A DNA stretch of 64,000 nt from Rhodocyclaceae bacterium (GTDB lineage: Bacteria > Pseudomonadota > Gammaproteobacteria > Burkholderiales > Rhodocyclaceae): assembly GCA_018883385.1 (NCBI GenBank), contig VEQD01000001.1, positions 26,747 through 90,746 on the forward strand. Reading direction: 5' to 3'. The notes beneath the pieces were generated by a model. It searched no databases. It had not been told where the DNA came from and was given only the letters and a program-made list of their open reading frames with translations. Below are positions 10,843 to 21,666 of the stretch, in pieces. Positions within the stretch are counted from its first letter, which is position 1; every line of letters starts with the position of its first letter. The position numbers were made by a program, and so were the translations under genes.

Positions 10843-11499
10843 ATGGAATGGCTGACTTCGTTTGCTGATTTGGTGCTGCATCTGGATAAGCACCTGGTGT
10901 TTTTTGTTCAGCAGTACGGTGATTGGGTCTACGGCCTCTTGTTTGCCATTATTTTTACCGAGACCGGTGTCGTGATTGCGCCTTTTCTGCCCGGTGATTC
11001 GCTGCTCTTCGTGGCCGGCGCACTATGCGTGACCGAAGGGTTGAGCCTGTCTGTGTTGATGGTGCTATTGATCGTCGCTGCCATTCTGGGGGATGCGGTC
11101 AATTATTCGGTGGGTCGCTGGTTTGGTGATGCCTTGATGAAACGCACCCGTCTGATTAGCCCAGAGAAGATCAAATACACGCAGGACTTTTTCGAGAAGC
11201 ATGGCCCAAAAACGATTGTGATCGCCCGTTTTCTGCCAATTGTTCGCACCATGGCGCCCTTCGTCGCTGGTTTCAGCGGCATGGATGCCAAGCGTTTTCT
11301 CACCTATAACGTTTCAGGCGGCATCCTCTGGGTAGTCTCGTTGACGGTGGCCGGCTACCTCTTCGGCAATATTCCGCTCGTCAAGAACAATCTCACGGCC
11401 GTGATCCTGCTGATCATCTTCCTATCGATTTTGCCGGGAATCATTGCTTACTTCCGCGCACGCGCCGCCGGAAAAAAGATCCATCAGGTTGGCAACTGA
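10843..11499 (+). CDS. DedA family (VTT/SNARE-associated) membrane protein
   Basis: FTETGVVIAPFLPGDSLLFVAGAL, FEKHGPKTIVIARFLPIVRTMAPFVAG. Confidence 0.93.
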   Translation: MEWLTSFADLVLHLDKHLVFFVQQYGDWVYGLLFAIIFTETGVVIAPFLPGDSLLFVAGALCVTEGLSLSVLMVLLIVAAILGDAVNYSVGRWFGDALMKRTRLISPEKIKYTQDFFEKHGPKTIVIARFLPIVRTMAPFVAGFSGMDAKRFLTYNVSGGILWVVSLTVAGYLFGNIPLVKNNLTAVILLIIFLSILPGIIAYFRARAAGKKIHQVGN

Positions 11500-11502
11500 C
11501 CC

Positions 11503-12171
11503 ATGGCTGTTGTTAAGACCCGCTGCGTCATCCTCATCTCCGGACGCGGCAGCAATCTTTCAGCAATTTTGAAGGCCACGCAGTCGCCGGATTACCCCGC
11601 AGTGATTGCCGGGGTGGTCGCCAATAGGGCTGAGGCGGCAGGATTGCAACTTGCCCGTGATGCCGGGATACCTGTCTCTGTCGTGCCAAATGGCGACTAT
11701 GCGGATCGCCCCAGTTATGATCTCGCGCTGCAAACCGCGGTGGATGCTTATGCTCCAAATCTGGTCGTGCTTGCTGGATTCATGCGTATTCTTACCCCCG
11801 CATTTGTGGCGCATTACGCGGGCCGTATGATGAACATTCACCCCTCGCTTTTGCCCGCATTTACCGGCTTGAGGACCCATGAGCGTGCTTTGGATGCCGG
11901 GGTGCGTTTGCATGGGTGTACGGTGCATTTTGTAACGGCCGAACTAGATCATGGCCCGATCATTGCCCAGGCGGCGGTATCTGTTCATGATGGCGACGAT
12001 GTAGCGTCGTTGGCGGCGCGCGTACTCAAGGTTGAACATCAGCTCTACCCAATGGCTGTTCGCTGGTTTGCCGAAGGGCGCTTACATATCGACGGCGCGC
12101 GTGTACGGGTCGATGGCATAACGCATGATACGTTGCCATTAATCTCCCCGGTTCTGGAATCATTCCTATGA
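11503..12171 (+). CDS. purN: Phosphoribosylglycinamide formyltransferase
   Basis: VLISGRGSNLSAIL, LAGFMRILTPAFV, NIHPSLLPAFTGLRTHERALDAGVRLHGCTVHFVT. Confidence 0.95.
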   Translation: MAVVKTRCVILISGRGSNLSAILKATQSPDYPAVIAGVVANRAEAAGLQLARDAGIPVSVVPNGDYADRPSYDLALQTAVDAYAPNLVVLAGFMRILTPAFVAHYAGRMMNIHPSLLPAFTGLRTHERALDAGVRLHGCTVHFVTAELDHGPIIAQAAVSVHDGDDVASLAARVLKVEHQLYPMAVRWFAEGRLHIDGARVRVDGITHDTLPLISPVLESFL

Positions 12172-13583
12172 CCAAGAAGACCAATGGCCGCAAGCTGACT
12201 AACCGTCGCCCGGATAACAGGCCTGTGCGCAAGCCAACTGGCCAACAGCCGGATAAACCAAAGAGCCCGGCAGAGCTGGCATTGCCGCGTCCTTTTATTG
12301 CACAAGCAATCAGCTTGCTGGCGGAGGCACTGCGTTTTGAGCGGCCGGCGGATGGGGTGTTGTCTCAGTATTTCAAGACCCATCGTGAGCTCGGGCATAC
12401 TGATCGTGGTCGCCTGGCTGAATTGATGTATGCCATTCTGCGCCACCTCAGTAGTCTGCGCGAGGTCGTAAGCCGCTCCGAGCCGCCTGAAGGTCACGAG
12501 GCGCGTTATCTGGTGTTGGCGGCACTGATTCGTCTGCAACGTCGTAACCTGCGTGAGATCGAACACCTGCTCAAGGGTGATGAGACCGAGTGGTTTGGCC
12601 GTCTGAAGGCGGCGGGTCAGGAAAAGTCCGACATGATCACGTCGGCGGTTCGCCACGAATGGCCCGAATGGCTGGAGGCTGCGCTGTCGGTCATGCCTGA
12701 TGTCGAACGCGATACTTTGGCCAAGTCGCTATTGCAACCGGCGCCGCTGGATTTGCGGATTAATCCGCTTCGAGCCAAGCGCCCGGAGATTCTGGCGCAA
12801 CTGGAGAAGCACGGCATCGTTGCAACGGAAACGCCCTATTCGCCCTGGGGCATGCGCGTCGAAGGCAAACCGGCGATCCAGCGTCATCCAGCCTTTGAAA
12901 AAGGCGATATGGAGGTACAGGATGAAGGCAGCCAATTGCTTGTGGCGCTGCTTGCACCGAAGCGTGGCGAGATGGTGCTGGATTTCTGTGCGGGTGCTGG
13001 TGGTAAAACTTTGTTGATGGGCGCGCTGATGAAGAATACGGGGCGCCTCTATGCGACCGATGTGTCGGAAAAGCGTCTTGCTAGACTGGGGCCGCGCGTG
13101 GCACGTGCCGGCCTGTCCAATGTGCAAGCAATCCGTCTCGCCCATGAACGCGATGATCGTATCCAGCGTCTTGCTGGCAAGTTTGATCGGGTGCTGGTTG
13201 ATGCACCGTGTTCCGGGACGGGTACTCTACGCCGTAACCCGGATTTGAAATGGCGCCAGAAGGGCGAACAGATTGAAGAGCTGACCGCCATGCAGACCAA
13301 AATTCTTGAAGCCGCTGCGCCGCTGGTACGCCCGGGCGGGGTTTTGGTTTATGCGACTTGCAGCTTGCTTCATCAGGAAAATGGCGCCATTCAACTGGCC
13401 TTCAGCGCACAGCATCCGGAATTTGATGTGATTGATCCGGTGCAGCAGTTGTCGGCGGTCGGCATTGACTTGCCGGCCGATGCCGTTACCCATACGGCTG
13501 ATGGGCTACCGGGGCTTCAGCTGCAGCCGCATCGCCACAATACGGACGGCTTCTTCGCGGCCATCTGGCGCAAAAAGATCTAA
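12168..13583 (+). CDS. RsmB/NOP family rRNA (cytosine-5) methyltransferase
   Basis: VQDEGSQLLVALLAPKRGEMVLDFCAGAGGKTL, VDAPCSGTGTLRRNPDLKWR, YATCSLL. Confidence 0.92.
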   Translation: MTKKTNGRKLTNRRPDNRPVRKPTGQQPDKPKSPAELALPRPFIAQAISLLAEALRFERPADGVLSQYFKTHRELGHTDRGRLAELMYAILRHLSSLREVVSRSEPPEGHEARYLVLAALIRLQRRNLREIEHLLKGDETEWFGRLKAAGQEKSDMITSAVRHEWPEWLEAALSVMPDVERDTLAKSLLQPAPLDLRINPLRAKRPEILAQLEKHGIVATETPYSPWGMRVEGKPAIQRHPAFEKGDMEVQDEGSQLLVALLAPKRGEMVLDFCAGAGGKTLLMGALMKNTGRLYATDVSEKRLARLGPRVARAGLSNVQAIRLAHERDDRIQRLAGKFDRVLVDAPCSGTGTLRRNPDLKWRQKGEQIEELTAMQTKILEAAAPLVRPGGVLVYATCSLLHQENGAIQLAFSAQHPEFDVIDPVQQLSAVGIDLPADAVTHTADGLPGLQLQPHRHNTDGFFAAIWRKKI

Positions 13584-13931
13584 TTACTGGCCGCCGAATT
13601 CTTCAAAGGCGCGCATGGCCTCGCCGGCGTACATGAGCGACGGTCCGCCACCCATCATGACGGCAACCCCGAGCATCTCCGCCAGTTCGGCCTTGTTGAC
13701 GCCGAGCTTGATCAGGGCCTGCGTATGGAAGCCGATGCAACCATCGCAGCGGGCGGCCACGCCAACGGCCAATGCGATCAGTTCTTTGGTTTTGGCATCC
13801 AGGGCGCCGTCTTTCATGGATGCCTGATGCAAGGCGCTGAAGCCAGCCTGAACCTCGGGTACCTGGGCTCGGAACTGGGCGAGGCCTTTGCTGATTTCCT
13901 GGGTGACGGCTTTGAAAGATTTCTGAGTCAT
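13584..13931 (-). CDS. Carboxymuconolactone decarboxylase / AhpD-like protein
   Basis: KTKELIALAVGVAARCDGCIGFHTQALIKLGVNKAELAEMLGVAVMMGGGPS, CxxC plus His. Confidence 0.88.
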   Translation of the reverse strand: MTQKSFKAVTQEISKGLAQFRAQVPEVQAGFSALHQASMKDGALDAKTKELIALAVGVAARCDGCIGFHTQALIKLGVNKAELAEMLGVAVMMGGGPSLMYAGEAMRAFEEFGGQ

Positions 13932-14021
13932 GGCGATCTCCTGTGAGGGTTGTTAGGTTATACAAAAACATATAATATCAGCTTGTGGTGTATAAAGGTG
14001 TCATTCATCAAGGAGAAAAAA

Positions 14022-14267
14022 ATGATTCAAAACGTTGGCGGTCTCGACCGTGTGTTACGTATCGTTGTTGGCCTGTTGCTGATTGGCCTTGCCTTCACCG
14101 GCACAGTCGGCGAGTGGGGGTATATCGGTGTCGTGCCGTTGCTGACAGGTCTATTCCGTTATTGCCCCGCCTACAGTATCTTCGGTTGCAAGACCGGTGG
14201 TGCCGGCGGATGTGGCACGGGTTGCGGCACGGGTTGTGGCGCTGGCGGTAACACCGATTGTAAGTAA
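14022..14267 (+). CDS. DUF2892/YgaP-like inner-membrane protein with Cys/Gly-rich C-terminal tail
   Basis: MIQNVGGLDRVLRIVVGLLLIGLAFTG...GVVPLLTGLFRYCPAYSIFGCKTGGAGGCGTGCGTGCGAGGNTDCK; RBS aaggagaaaa upstream of ATG 14022. Confidence 0.82.
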   Translation: MIQNVGGLDRVLRIVVGLLLIGLAFTGTVGEWGYIGVVPLLTGLFRYCPAYSIFGCKTGGAGGCGTGCGTGCGAGGNTDCK

Positions 14268-14285
14268 GTCGTGGTGACCGCCGCT

Positions 14286-15338
14286 TCAGCTTGAGGTGGT
14301 AAGTTGGTCTAGAGCCCAGTCGATGTGCTCCTGAACGAGGGGGCTGGGTTGGGCTTTTTTGTTTTTTAGGGCTTCGATGTGCGCGGTCGATGGTGTGGCA
14401 TTCCCCAGAGCCACCGCGATATTGCGTTGCCAGCGTTCATAGCCGATTCGACGGATCGGGCTGCCTTCAAAACGGTTCAGGAAGGTTGCTTCGTCCCATG
14501 CGAACAGATCGAGCAGGGTGGTGGCGTCGAGTTGGTGGCGGGGTAAAAACGCCGGGTCGCCAGCGGTCGTGAACCGGTTCCAGGGACAAACCAATTGGCA
14601 GTCATCGCAACCATAGATGCGGTTGCCCATGGGTTTACGGAATTCGACGGGGATGCTCCCGTGATGCTCAATCGTCAGATAGCTGATGCAGCGCCGGGCG
14701 TCGACCCGGTAGGGTGCGATGATGGCACCGGTGGGGCAATGGTCGATGCATTGAGTGCAGTCGCCGCAATGGGACGCAATTGGGGGGTCATACGTTATCG
14801 GCAGATCGCAGAGGATCTCGCCCAGAAAGTACCAAGACCCCTGGCGATCTAGTGATAGGGTGTGCTTGCCCTCCCACCCCAGTCCCGACTGCGTGGCTAA
14901 CGCCACTTCTTTAACGGGCGCGGAATCAGTGAAAGCGCGGTAAGTGAAGGGCCCCACAGTACCGGTCAGATGATCCGCCAGCGTCTGCAGGCGGTTACGG
15001 ATGACCTTATGATAGTCACGTCCGAGCGCGTAACGTGACACATAAGCCGCGTCTCGATCAGACAGTTGTGCCTCAGCCGATTTGGCCTTTGCCGGCCAGT
15101 AGGGGAGACGCACGCTGATCACTGTGCGCGCTCCCGGTACCAGCTGTTCAGGGTGTTTGCGTAATTCCGCGTGACGCGCCATGTAATCCATGGTGCCGTG
15201 ACAGCCATCGCGCAACCACTCATCCAGGCGTTGTTGCATGGCTTGCGGCACGCGCGCCGGGCCTATGCGGACATCGCTAAAGCCGAGTCGTTCGGCTTCT
15301 CGGATGATGCGCGTTTTAAGATCGGGCAAGTCAGTCAA
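14286..15338 (-). CDS. queG: Epoxyqueuosine reductase
   Basis: GWEGKHTLSLDRQGSWYFLGEIL, CGDCTQCIDHCPTGAI, GCDDCQLVCPWN (two 4Fe-4S motifs). Likely TTG start at 15338 overlapping the cupin stop. Confidence 0.92.
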   Translation of the reverse strand: MTDLPDLKTRIIREAERLGFSDVRIGPARVPQAMQQRLDEWLRDGCHGTMDYMARHAELRKHPEQLVPGARTVISVRLPYWPAKAKSAEAQLSDRDAAYVSRYALGRDYHKVIRNRLQTLADHLTGTVGPFTYRAFTDSAPVKEVALATQSGLGWEGKHTLSLDRQGSWYFLGEILCDLPITYDPPIASHCGDCTQCIDHCPTGAIIAPYRVDARRCISYLTIEHHGSIPVEFRKPMGNRIYGCDDCQLVCPWNRFTTAGDPAFLPRHQLDATTLLDLFAWDEATFLNRFEGSPIRRIGYERWQRNIAVALGNATPSTAHIEALKNKKAQPSPLVQEHIDWALDQLTTSS

Positions 15339-15813
15339 AGCGAACGCGCCATGCCTGCCAGAGTTGCGCGGCGGCCGCTGTCCCTTCGGCCGGTGACCAT
15401 GAAGCGATTTCGTCGATCCTGAGTGGGACAAAGGGCCCCGCCTTCGCTTCGAAGAACACGCTATTGGTTTCCAGTGCCAATAGGGTGTGGGTGGTGCCAT
15501 GTGGAATGTCGATGCCAAAGACGGGTCCTTGTGGACTGAGCGTTACAGCTTCAAGCACGGCGCCTTGATCATCGAAGCTCAGGTAGCCGAAGCGACCTCG
15601 CAGTGCCACGATACTTTCGTCTTTGTTTGGATCCAGGTGCCGGTGTGGTCGCACGTAAGAACCAGGCTGCATGGCGTTGATGAGCCGATGCGCCGGAAAA
15701 TCATCTGACGGATGAAAGTTGGCGTTCTTACGCTGCCGGTCCGCCATGGCGGCTGCCTGGCAAGTTTGATCAAGTAGGGCGTGGTCAATGAGGGTGGTGC
15801 GTGGCATGCGCAT
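15331..15813 (-). CDS. WbuC-family cupin-fold metalloprotein
   Basis: RKNANFHPSDDFPAHRLINAMQPGSYVRPHRHLDPNKDESIVALRGRF; start probably ATG 15813 or 15807. Confidence 0.83.
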   Translation of the reverse strand: MRMPRTTLIDHALLDQTCQAAAMADRQRKNANFHPSDDFPAHRLINAMQPGSYVRPHRHLDPNKDESIVALRGRFGYLSFDDQGAVLEAVTLSPQGPVFGIDIPHGTTHTLLALETNSVFFEAKAGPFVPLRIDEIASWSPAEGTAAAAQLWQAWRVRFD

Positions 15814-15941
15814 GGGCTTTGGTAATGGATGTGCATGAATTATCCGCGATGTTGGAGACAGATCAATGGCATATTCGAACAACTTGCGGCAACATTCGGG
15901 CTTTGCAGAACGATTTCGGATTGACCAAGCCACCTTATTCC

Positions 15942-16424
15942 ATGCAGACGATTTCCCGAATCCTTCCTGACGAGGCGGCCACGCTGGCGGCGGGCGAGTC
16001 TATCGGTCGCCTCTTGGGTACCCAGCAGGGGTCAACCTTGCGGCTCCACGTCGATCTGGTCGGTGATCTGGGGGCCGGTAAAACAACCGTGGTGCGCGGC
16101 GTGCTGCGCGGCCTGGGTTACACCGGGCGTGTGAAAAGTCCGACCTATCCCTTGTTGGAAAACTATCGGGTGGGCGATCTGAATCTGGCCCACTTCGATT
16201 TGTATCGCCTGGAAAGACCCGAGGCTTTTATCGAAGCCGGATTTGACGAGAGCTTTGTCGGCTCTGGCGTCCGTTTTGTGGAGTGGCCTGCGCAAGCCAA
16301 ACCATACTTGCCCGCGGCTGACTGGCGGCTGACATTGAGCGAGACCCCGCAAGAGGGGCGTCTCATGTCGATTGAGGCGCTGAGTTCGGTGGGCGCCGCT
16401 TTATTGGCAGATGGGACCCTATGA
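15942..16424 (+). CDS. tsaE: tRNA threonylcarbamoyladenosine biosynthesis ATPase
   Basis: LVGDLGAGKTTVVRGVLRGLGYTGRVKSPTYPLLENY, HFDLYRLERPE, VEWP. Confidence 0.94.
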   Translation: MQTISRILPDEAATLAAGESIGRLLGTQQGSTLRLHVDLVGDLGAGKTTVVRGVLRGLGYTGRVKSPTYPLLENYRVGDLNLAHFDLYRLERPEAFIEAGFDESFVGSGVRFVEWPAQAKPYLPAADWRLTLSETPQEGRLMSIEALSSVGAALLADGTL

Positions 16425-17743
16425 AGTCTCGGGTTTGTCTTGTCCCCCCAATGTCTCAGAACACTCGGCGCCGATTTCTCAAGTCGGTAGGGTCGCTTTG
16501 TCTGATGTCGGTCACACCGGTGGGCGTGCTGGCGGCCGGAGCTTCGTCGATTGTGGCGGTGCGTGTCTGGCCGGCCGAGGATTACACGCGCGTCACCATC
16601 GAGCATAAGGGTCCGGTGAGATTCACCCAAAGTGTCGTTCACAATCCGGAACGGCTGGTGGTGGACATTGAGGGTATCGAGCTGAATGGGGTCATGAAGA
16701 GTTTGGGTGACAAAGTCGGCCCGAATGATCCATATATCCGCCAACTGCGCGCGGCCAATTACAAACCTGGGGTTGTGCGTTTGGTAATGGATCTCAAGGG
16801 CGAAGTGGCGCCGCAGGTATTCAATCTGCCACCGGTGGGTAACTATGAGAGCCGGCTGGTGATGGATATCTATCCCGTTGTTCCGCAGGATCCATTGATG
16901 CAGCTGGTGAACAGCAAACAGGTGCCGGAGCAAAAAGCCAAGAGCGAGATCGCCAAACCGGAGCCTGCTAAGTCGCCGCTCGAGCCAGAGGTGCCGCCCA
17001 AGCAGGCAGAGGCGGTGCCCTCGCGGAGTGCCAAGAAATCGGCCAGGGCAGTGACGATCATGCTGGATCCGGGTCATGGTGGCGAAGATCCGGGTGCGGT
17101 GGGTGCGCGCGGTTCAATGGAAAAGAATGTCACCCTTTCAATCGCCCGGCGTTTACGCGAGCGCATCGAGAACGATCCGGCGATGAGGGCGGCCCTGACC
17201 CGTGATGGAGATTTTTTTGTGCCGTTGCAGACGCGCGTGCAAAAGGCCCGTCGGGCCAAAGCCGATCTTTTTGTGTCGATTCATGCCGATGCCTGGATCA
17301 AGCCTGAGGCGCGGGGCTCTTCGGTCTTTGTTCTTTCGGAAAAGGGCGCATCGAGCGCTGCTGCCCGTTACCTGGCGCAAAAAGAAAACGACGCCGACAA
17401 AGTGGGTGGTGCCAACTTGACGGTGGCGGATCCACACTTGGCGCGTACGCTGATGGACCTGACCCAGACGGCGACCCAGAACGACAGCATGAAGCTTGGT
17501 AAATCCGTACTAACCAACCTGGGGAGTGTGAACGCATTGCACAAACCCGCTGTTGAACAGGCCGGCTTTGCCGTCCTTAAGGCGCCGGATATTCCCTCTA
17601 TCCTGGTCGAAACGGCCTTTATTTCTAATCCAGAAGAGGAAAAGCGCCTCAACGACGAGGAGTATCAGGAAAAACTCGCCGAGGCGATCATGCGCGGTAT
17701 TCGGCAGTATCTGGCAAAAAACCCTGTATTCAATAAGGCCTAA
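16421..17743 (+). CDS. amiC: N-acetylmuramoyl-L-alanine amidase with AMIN domain and Tat-type signal
   Basis: Twin-arginine signal TRRRFLKSVGSLC; MLDPGHGGEDPGAVGARGSMEKNVTLSIARRL; SILVETAFISNPEEEKRL. Confidence 0.93.
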   Translation: MKSRVCLVPPMSQNTRRRFLKSVGSLCLMSVTPVGVLAAGASSIVAVRVWPAEDYTRVTIEHKGPVRFTQSVVHNPERLVVDIEGIELNGVMKSLGDKVGPNDPYIRQLRAANYKPGVVRLVMDLKGEVAPQVFNLPPVGNYESRLVMDIYPVVPQDPLMQLVNSKQVPEQKAKSEIAKPEPAKSPLEPEVPPKQAEAVPSRSAKKSARAVTIMLDPGHGGEDPGAVGARGSMEKNVTLSIARRLRERIENDPAMRAALTRDGDFFVPLQTRVQKARRAKADLFVSIHADAWIKPEARGSSVFVLSEKGASSAAARYLAQKENDADKVGGANLTVADPHLARTLMDLTQTATQNDSMKLGKSVLTNLGSVNALHKPAVEQAGFAVLKAPDIPSILVETAFISNPEEEKRLNDEEYQEKLAEAIMRGIRQYLAKNPVFNKA

Positions 17744-17818
17744 AGCCGAAGGCGCCCAGAATCGGGCGGCAAGCCTTTATAATGCAAGGCTTACCGGTTT
17801 CTGCCCCGTTTTTAATTC

Positions 17819-18799
17819 ATGCGCGTATTTCGCGGTCTTTATCCTGCCGCCGATGCGGATGCCGTCATCACGATTGGTAATTTCGATGGCATGCACCTAG
17901 GGCATCAGGCGTTGTTGCGTCAGCTTCGCGCTGAGGCACACTCGCGCGGCCTCAAATCGTCGGTGCTGACCTTTGCGCCCCACCCGCGAGAGTTCTTCGC
18001 CAAGCAGCGGGGTGGGTTGAATGCCGTGATACCGGCCCGGCTGCATACCTTGCGTGAAAAACTCGAAGCGTTGGCGGCAGCCGGGGTTGAAGAGACCCGT
18101 ATTTGCCACTTTGATGAGGCCTTTGCCAGTCTAAGCCCCGAAGATTTTGCGCGCACCGTTCTGGTGGATGCGATGCGAGCCAAGCACGTGATGATCGGGG
18201 ATGATTTTCGTTTTGGCGCACGACGTGTTGGCGACTTCGCCTTGCTCAAATCGCTGGGCGAACACCTCGGTTTTAGCGTATCTGCCCTGGATGCGCAGTG
18301 CTTGGCTGGTGAGCGTGTTTCCAGCTCACAAGTACGTGATGCGCTGGCGGCCGGCGACCTGGTGCGTGCCGAAGCATTGCTTGGCTACCCCTACGCCATG
18401 GAAGGCCGAGTTGTGTCTGGCCGCCAGTTGGGCCGCACCATTGGTGTGCCAACTGCCAATGTCAAGATTCGACACAACCCAATACCGCTGTGCGGCGTGT
18501 TTGCGGTCGATGTCGCGTTGGATGAAACGCGGGCGGCGGTGCCAGTCGCGACCCGTCGCCATGCCGGTATTGCCAACCTAGGGTACCGTCCCACATTGGG
18601 TGGTGATAAAAGGCCACTACTGGAAGTACACCTCTTCGACTTTGCCGGTGATCTTTATGGCGCACATCTTGATGTGCGTTTCCTCGCCAAGTTGCGCGAC
18701 GAGATGGCTTTTGCCGATTTTGGTGCGTTGACCGCGCAGATCCAGCAGGATTTGACGCAAGCGCGTTCGTTTTTTGATCAGTTTCCGATTCCTTCTTAA
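17819..18799 (+). CDS. ribF: Bifunctional riboflavin kinase/FAD synthetase
   Basis: [53 protein letters not shown]. Confidence 0.96.
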   Translation: MRVFRGLYPAADADAVITIGNFDGMHLGHQALLRQLRAEAHSRGLKSSVLTFAPHPREFFAKQRGGLNAVIPARLHTLREKLEALAAAGVEETRICHFDEAFASLSPEDFARTVLVDAMRAKHVMIGDDFRFGARRVGDFALLKSLGEHLGFSVSALDAQCLAGERVSSSQVRDALAAGDLVRAEALLGYPYAMEGRVVSGRQLGRTIGVPTANVKIRHNPIPLCGVFAVDVALDETRAAVPVATRRHAGIANLGYRPTLGGDKRPLLEVHLFDFAGDLYGAHLDVRFLAKLRDEMAFADFGALTAQIQQDLTQARSFFDQFPIPS

Positions 18800-18819
18800 A
18801 CCGTCTGTGTAGTCCTCTC

Positions 18820-21666
18820 ATGACCGAAAACAACAAGAATGCCCCGCAAAATGATCAGGCCAAAGAAGCGCGTGCGACGCTGAATCTGGCCGATACCGCG
18901 TTCCCTATGCGGGGTGATTTACCCAAGCGCGAGCCGGGTTGGATCGCCGACTGGCAGAAGCGTGGTCTGTACCAGAAGATTCGGGCGCACACGCAAGGCC
19001 GCCCGCGTTTCGTGCTACACGACGGCCCTCCGTATGCCAATGGCGATATTCATATTGGCCATGCCGTCAACAAGATTCTCAAGGACATCATTGTCCGTTC
19101 GAAAATACTCAGTGGATTTGATGCGCAGTACGTCCCGGGTTGGGATTGTCACGGTCTCCCCATTGAACATCAGATTGAAAAACAACACGGTCGTAATCTG
19201 CCTGCCGACGAGGTGCGAAAGCTTTGCCGTACCTATGCTGCCGAACAGGTGGCACGGCAGAAAAAGGATTTCATCCGTCTGGGCGTGCTGGGCGACTGGG
19301 ATAAACCCTACCTGACGATGAATTTTAGCGCCGAGGCCAATGAAATTCGTGCGCTAGGCAAGATGCTGGCCGATGGGTATCTGTATCAGGGCCTGAAACC
19401 CGTCAACTGGTGTCTGGATTGTCGCTCGGCGCTTGCTGAAGCCGAGGTGGAATACGAAGACAAGCATTCGCCGGCGATCGACGTCGCCTTTGAAGTGCAT
19501 CCGAATCACGCATCTAACGTGGCCAAGGCCTTTGGTCTCGATCATCTGGACGGCCCGGCTTTTGCCGTGATCTGGACGACCACGCCTTGGACATTACCGG
19601 CAAACGAGGCAGTGAGTGTCCATCCGACGGTCGAATATGTTTTGATCAGTACCGCCAAGGGCAACCTGATCCTGGGGGCTGAGCTGGCCGAAAGTGCATT
19701 GCAGCGATATGCGCTGCAGGGGCAGATCTTGGGTAAGTGCCATGGTGCTGCCCTTGAGCATGTTCTACTCAGGCATCCGTTCTACACGAAGGAAGTCCCC
19801 ATGATCTGTGGCGAACACGTCACGACCGAAGCCGGCACTGGTCTCGTGCACACGGCGCCGGCCCATGGCGTTGACGACTTCACCATAGGTAAGAAGTATG
19901 GTCTGCCGGTTGAGAACCCTGTGGGTGACGATGGTTGCTTCCTGCAGAAGACACCGCCACTGCCAACCGGTTCGCTGTCCGGCCTCAGCGTCTGGGAAGC
20001 CAATCCGAAGGTTCTCGAAACCCTGCGTGACAACCGACGACTTTTAGCCGAAGCCAAGCTGCAACATAGCTATCCGCACTGCTGGCGGCACAAGACGCCG
20101 ATTATTTTCCGGGCGACCACGCAATGGTTCGTCGGTATGGATACGCCGCCCAAGCCGGGCGCGCCGACGCTGCGGCATCTCGCCGAAGTTGCGGTGGGTG
20201 ACACCCACTTCTACCCGGCCTGGGGGCGTGCGCGCCTCGAAGCCATGATTCGCAATCGCCCGGATTGGTGCGTGTCGCGTCAGCGCAACTGGGGTGTGCC
20301 GATCCCGTTCTTCCTCAACAAGGAAACGAACGAGCTGCACCCCCGTACGCCGGAACTAATCGAAGAGGTCGCCAAGCGTATCGAGCAGTCTGGTATCGAT
20401 GCCTGGTTCCAGCTGGATCCAACCGAGCTGCTCGGTGACGACGCCAACAATTACCGTAAGCTGTCCGATACCCTGGACGTTTGGTTTGATTCGGGCACGA
20501 CGCACTGGCACGTCATGCGTGGTTCGCATGCCGGTGAACACGCCTTTCCGGCCGATCTGTATCTGGAAGGCTCGGATCAACACCGTGGCTGGTTCCAGTC
20601 GTCTTTGCTAACGGGCTGTGCACTGGATGGCCGTGCGCCTTACAAAGCACTACTGACCCACGGTTTTGTGGTGGATGGCAAGGGCCGCAAGATGTCCAAG
20701 TCGGTCGGCAACGTGATCTATCCGCAAGAAGTCGCCGACAAGATGGGCGCCGAAATTCTGCGCTTGTGGGTGGCCAATACCGACTACTCAGGCGAACTGA
20801 CGATTTCCGATGAAATTCTAAAACGCGTCGTTGAAGGCTACCGTCGTATCCGCAATACGCTACGGTTTCTCCTGGCCAATACCGACGACTTTAATCCGGT
20901 CACCGACAGCGTGCCTGTCGAGCAGATGCTCGAAATCGACCGTTATGCCATCGAGATGGTGCATGCGCTGCAAAGCTCGATCCAGGCCGATTATGACCGT
21001 TACGATTTCCATCACATCGTGCAGTCACTGCAAAACTTCTGCTCGGAAGAGCTCGGCGCCTTCTATCTGGATGTACTCAAGGATCGCCTGTACACCACGG
21101 CGCCTAATTCGCGCGCTCGTCGTTCGGCGCAGACGGCACTATGGCTGATCACGCAGGTGATGCTACGTCTGATGGCGCCGATTCTGGCGTTTACGGCTGA
21201 AGAGGTCTGGACACTGCTGTCAAAGAGGCTGCCTGGTGCCCTGGATTCCATCATGCTCAGCGATGCCGTCGCGCTGCCCGATATCGCCGGTGCGGCGGTG
21301 CTCTCTGACAAGTGGGCGCGTATTCGCGATATCCGTGCCGAAGTTGCACGCGCGATGGAAGCGGTACGCAGTGAAGGTGCGATAGGTTCCTCGCTGCAGG
21401 CCGAGGTGAGCGTCACAGCCACGCCTGCGGACGCGTCGGCGCTGCGGAGTCTGGGCGACGATCTGAAGTTTGTGTTCATCAGTTCCGCTGCCAATGTGGT
21501 GGATGGGGATGACCTGGAGATCCGCGTCACGCCGAGTCAGCAACCGAAGTGCGAACGCTGCTGGCATCAGCGCGACAGCGTCGGACAGGATACCGCGCAA
21601 CCGGGCTGGTGCGATCGCTGCGTTGCCAACGTCAACGGTGCCGGTGAGGTGCGTGTCTGTGCCTGA
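18820..21666 (+). CDS. ileS: Isoleucyl-tRNA synthetase
   Basis: [35 protein letters not shown]-terminal zinc-finger CERCWHQ...CDRC. Confidence 0.98.
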   Translation: MTENNKNAPQNDQAKEARATLNLADTAFPMRGDLPKREPGWIADWQKRGLYQKIRAHTQGRPRFVLHDGPPYANGDIHIGHAVNKILKDIIVRSKILSGFDAQYVPGWDCHGLPIEHQIEKQHGRNLPADEVRKLCRTYAAEQVARQKKDFIRLGVLGDWDKPYLTMNFSAEANEIRALGKMLADGYLYQGLKPVNWCLDCRSALAEAEVEYEDKHSPAIDVAFEVHPNHASNVAKAFGLDHLDGPAFAVIWTTTPWTLPANEAVSVHPTVEYVLISTAKGNLILGAELAESALQRYALQGQILGKCHGAALEHVLLRHPFYTKEVPMICGEHVTTEAGTGLVHTAPAHGVDDFTIGKKYGLPVENPVGDDGCFLQKTPPLPTGSLSGLSVWEANPKVLETLRDNRRLLAEAKLQHSYPHCWRHKTPIIFRATTQWFVGMDTPPKPGAPTLRHLAEVAVGDTHFYPAWGRARLEAMIRNRPDWCVSRQRNWGVPIPFFLNKETNELHPRTPELIEEVAKRIEQSGIDAWFQLDPTELLGDDANNYRKLSDTLDVWFDSGTTHWHVMRGSHAGEHAFPADLYLEGSDQHRGWFQSSLLTGCALDGRAPYKALLTHGFVVDGKGRKMSKSVGNVIYPQEVADKMGAEILRLWVANTDYSGELTISDEILKRVVEGYRRIRNTLRFLLANTDDFNPVTDSVPVEQMLEIDRYAIEMVHALQSSIQADYDRYDFHHIVQSLQNFCSEELGAFYLDVLKDRLYTTAPNSRARRSAQTALWLITQVMLRLMAPILAFTAEEVWTLLSKRLPGALDSIMLSDAVALPDIAGAAVLSDKWARIRDIRAEVARAMEAVRSEGAIGSSLQAEVSVTATPADASALRSLGDDLKFVFISSAANVVDGDDLEIRVTPSQQPKCERCWHQRDSVGQDTAQPGWCDRCVANVNGAGEVRVCA

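Noticed and set aside
14206-14245. Tandem GGCACGGGTTGC repeat considered as a CRISPR or mobile-element repeat
   Set aside because: Only two adjacent 12-bp units inside a coding tail; no spacer structure.
16163-17077. 304-aa minus-strand ORF opposite tsaE/amiC
   Set aside because: Low-complexity His/Arg/Gln composition typical of antisense frames; both plus-strand genes are well supported.
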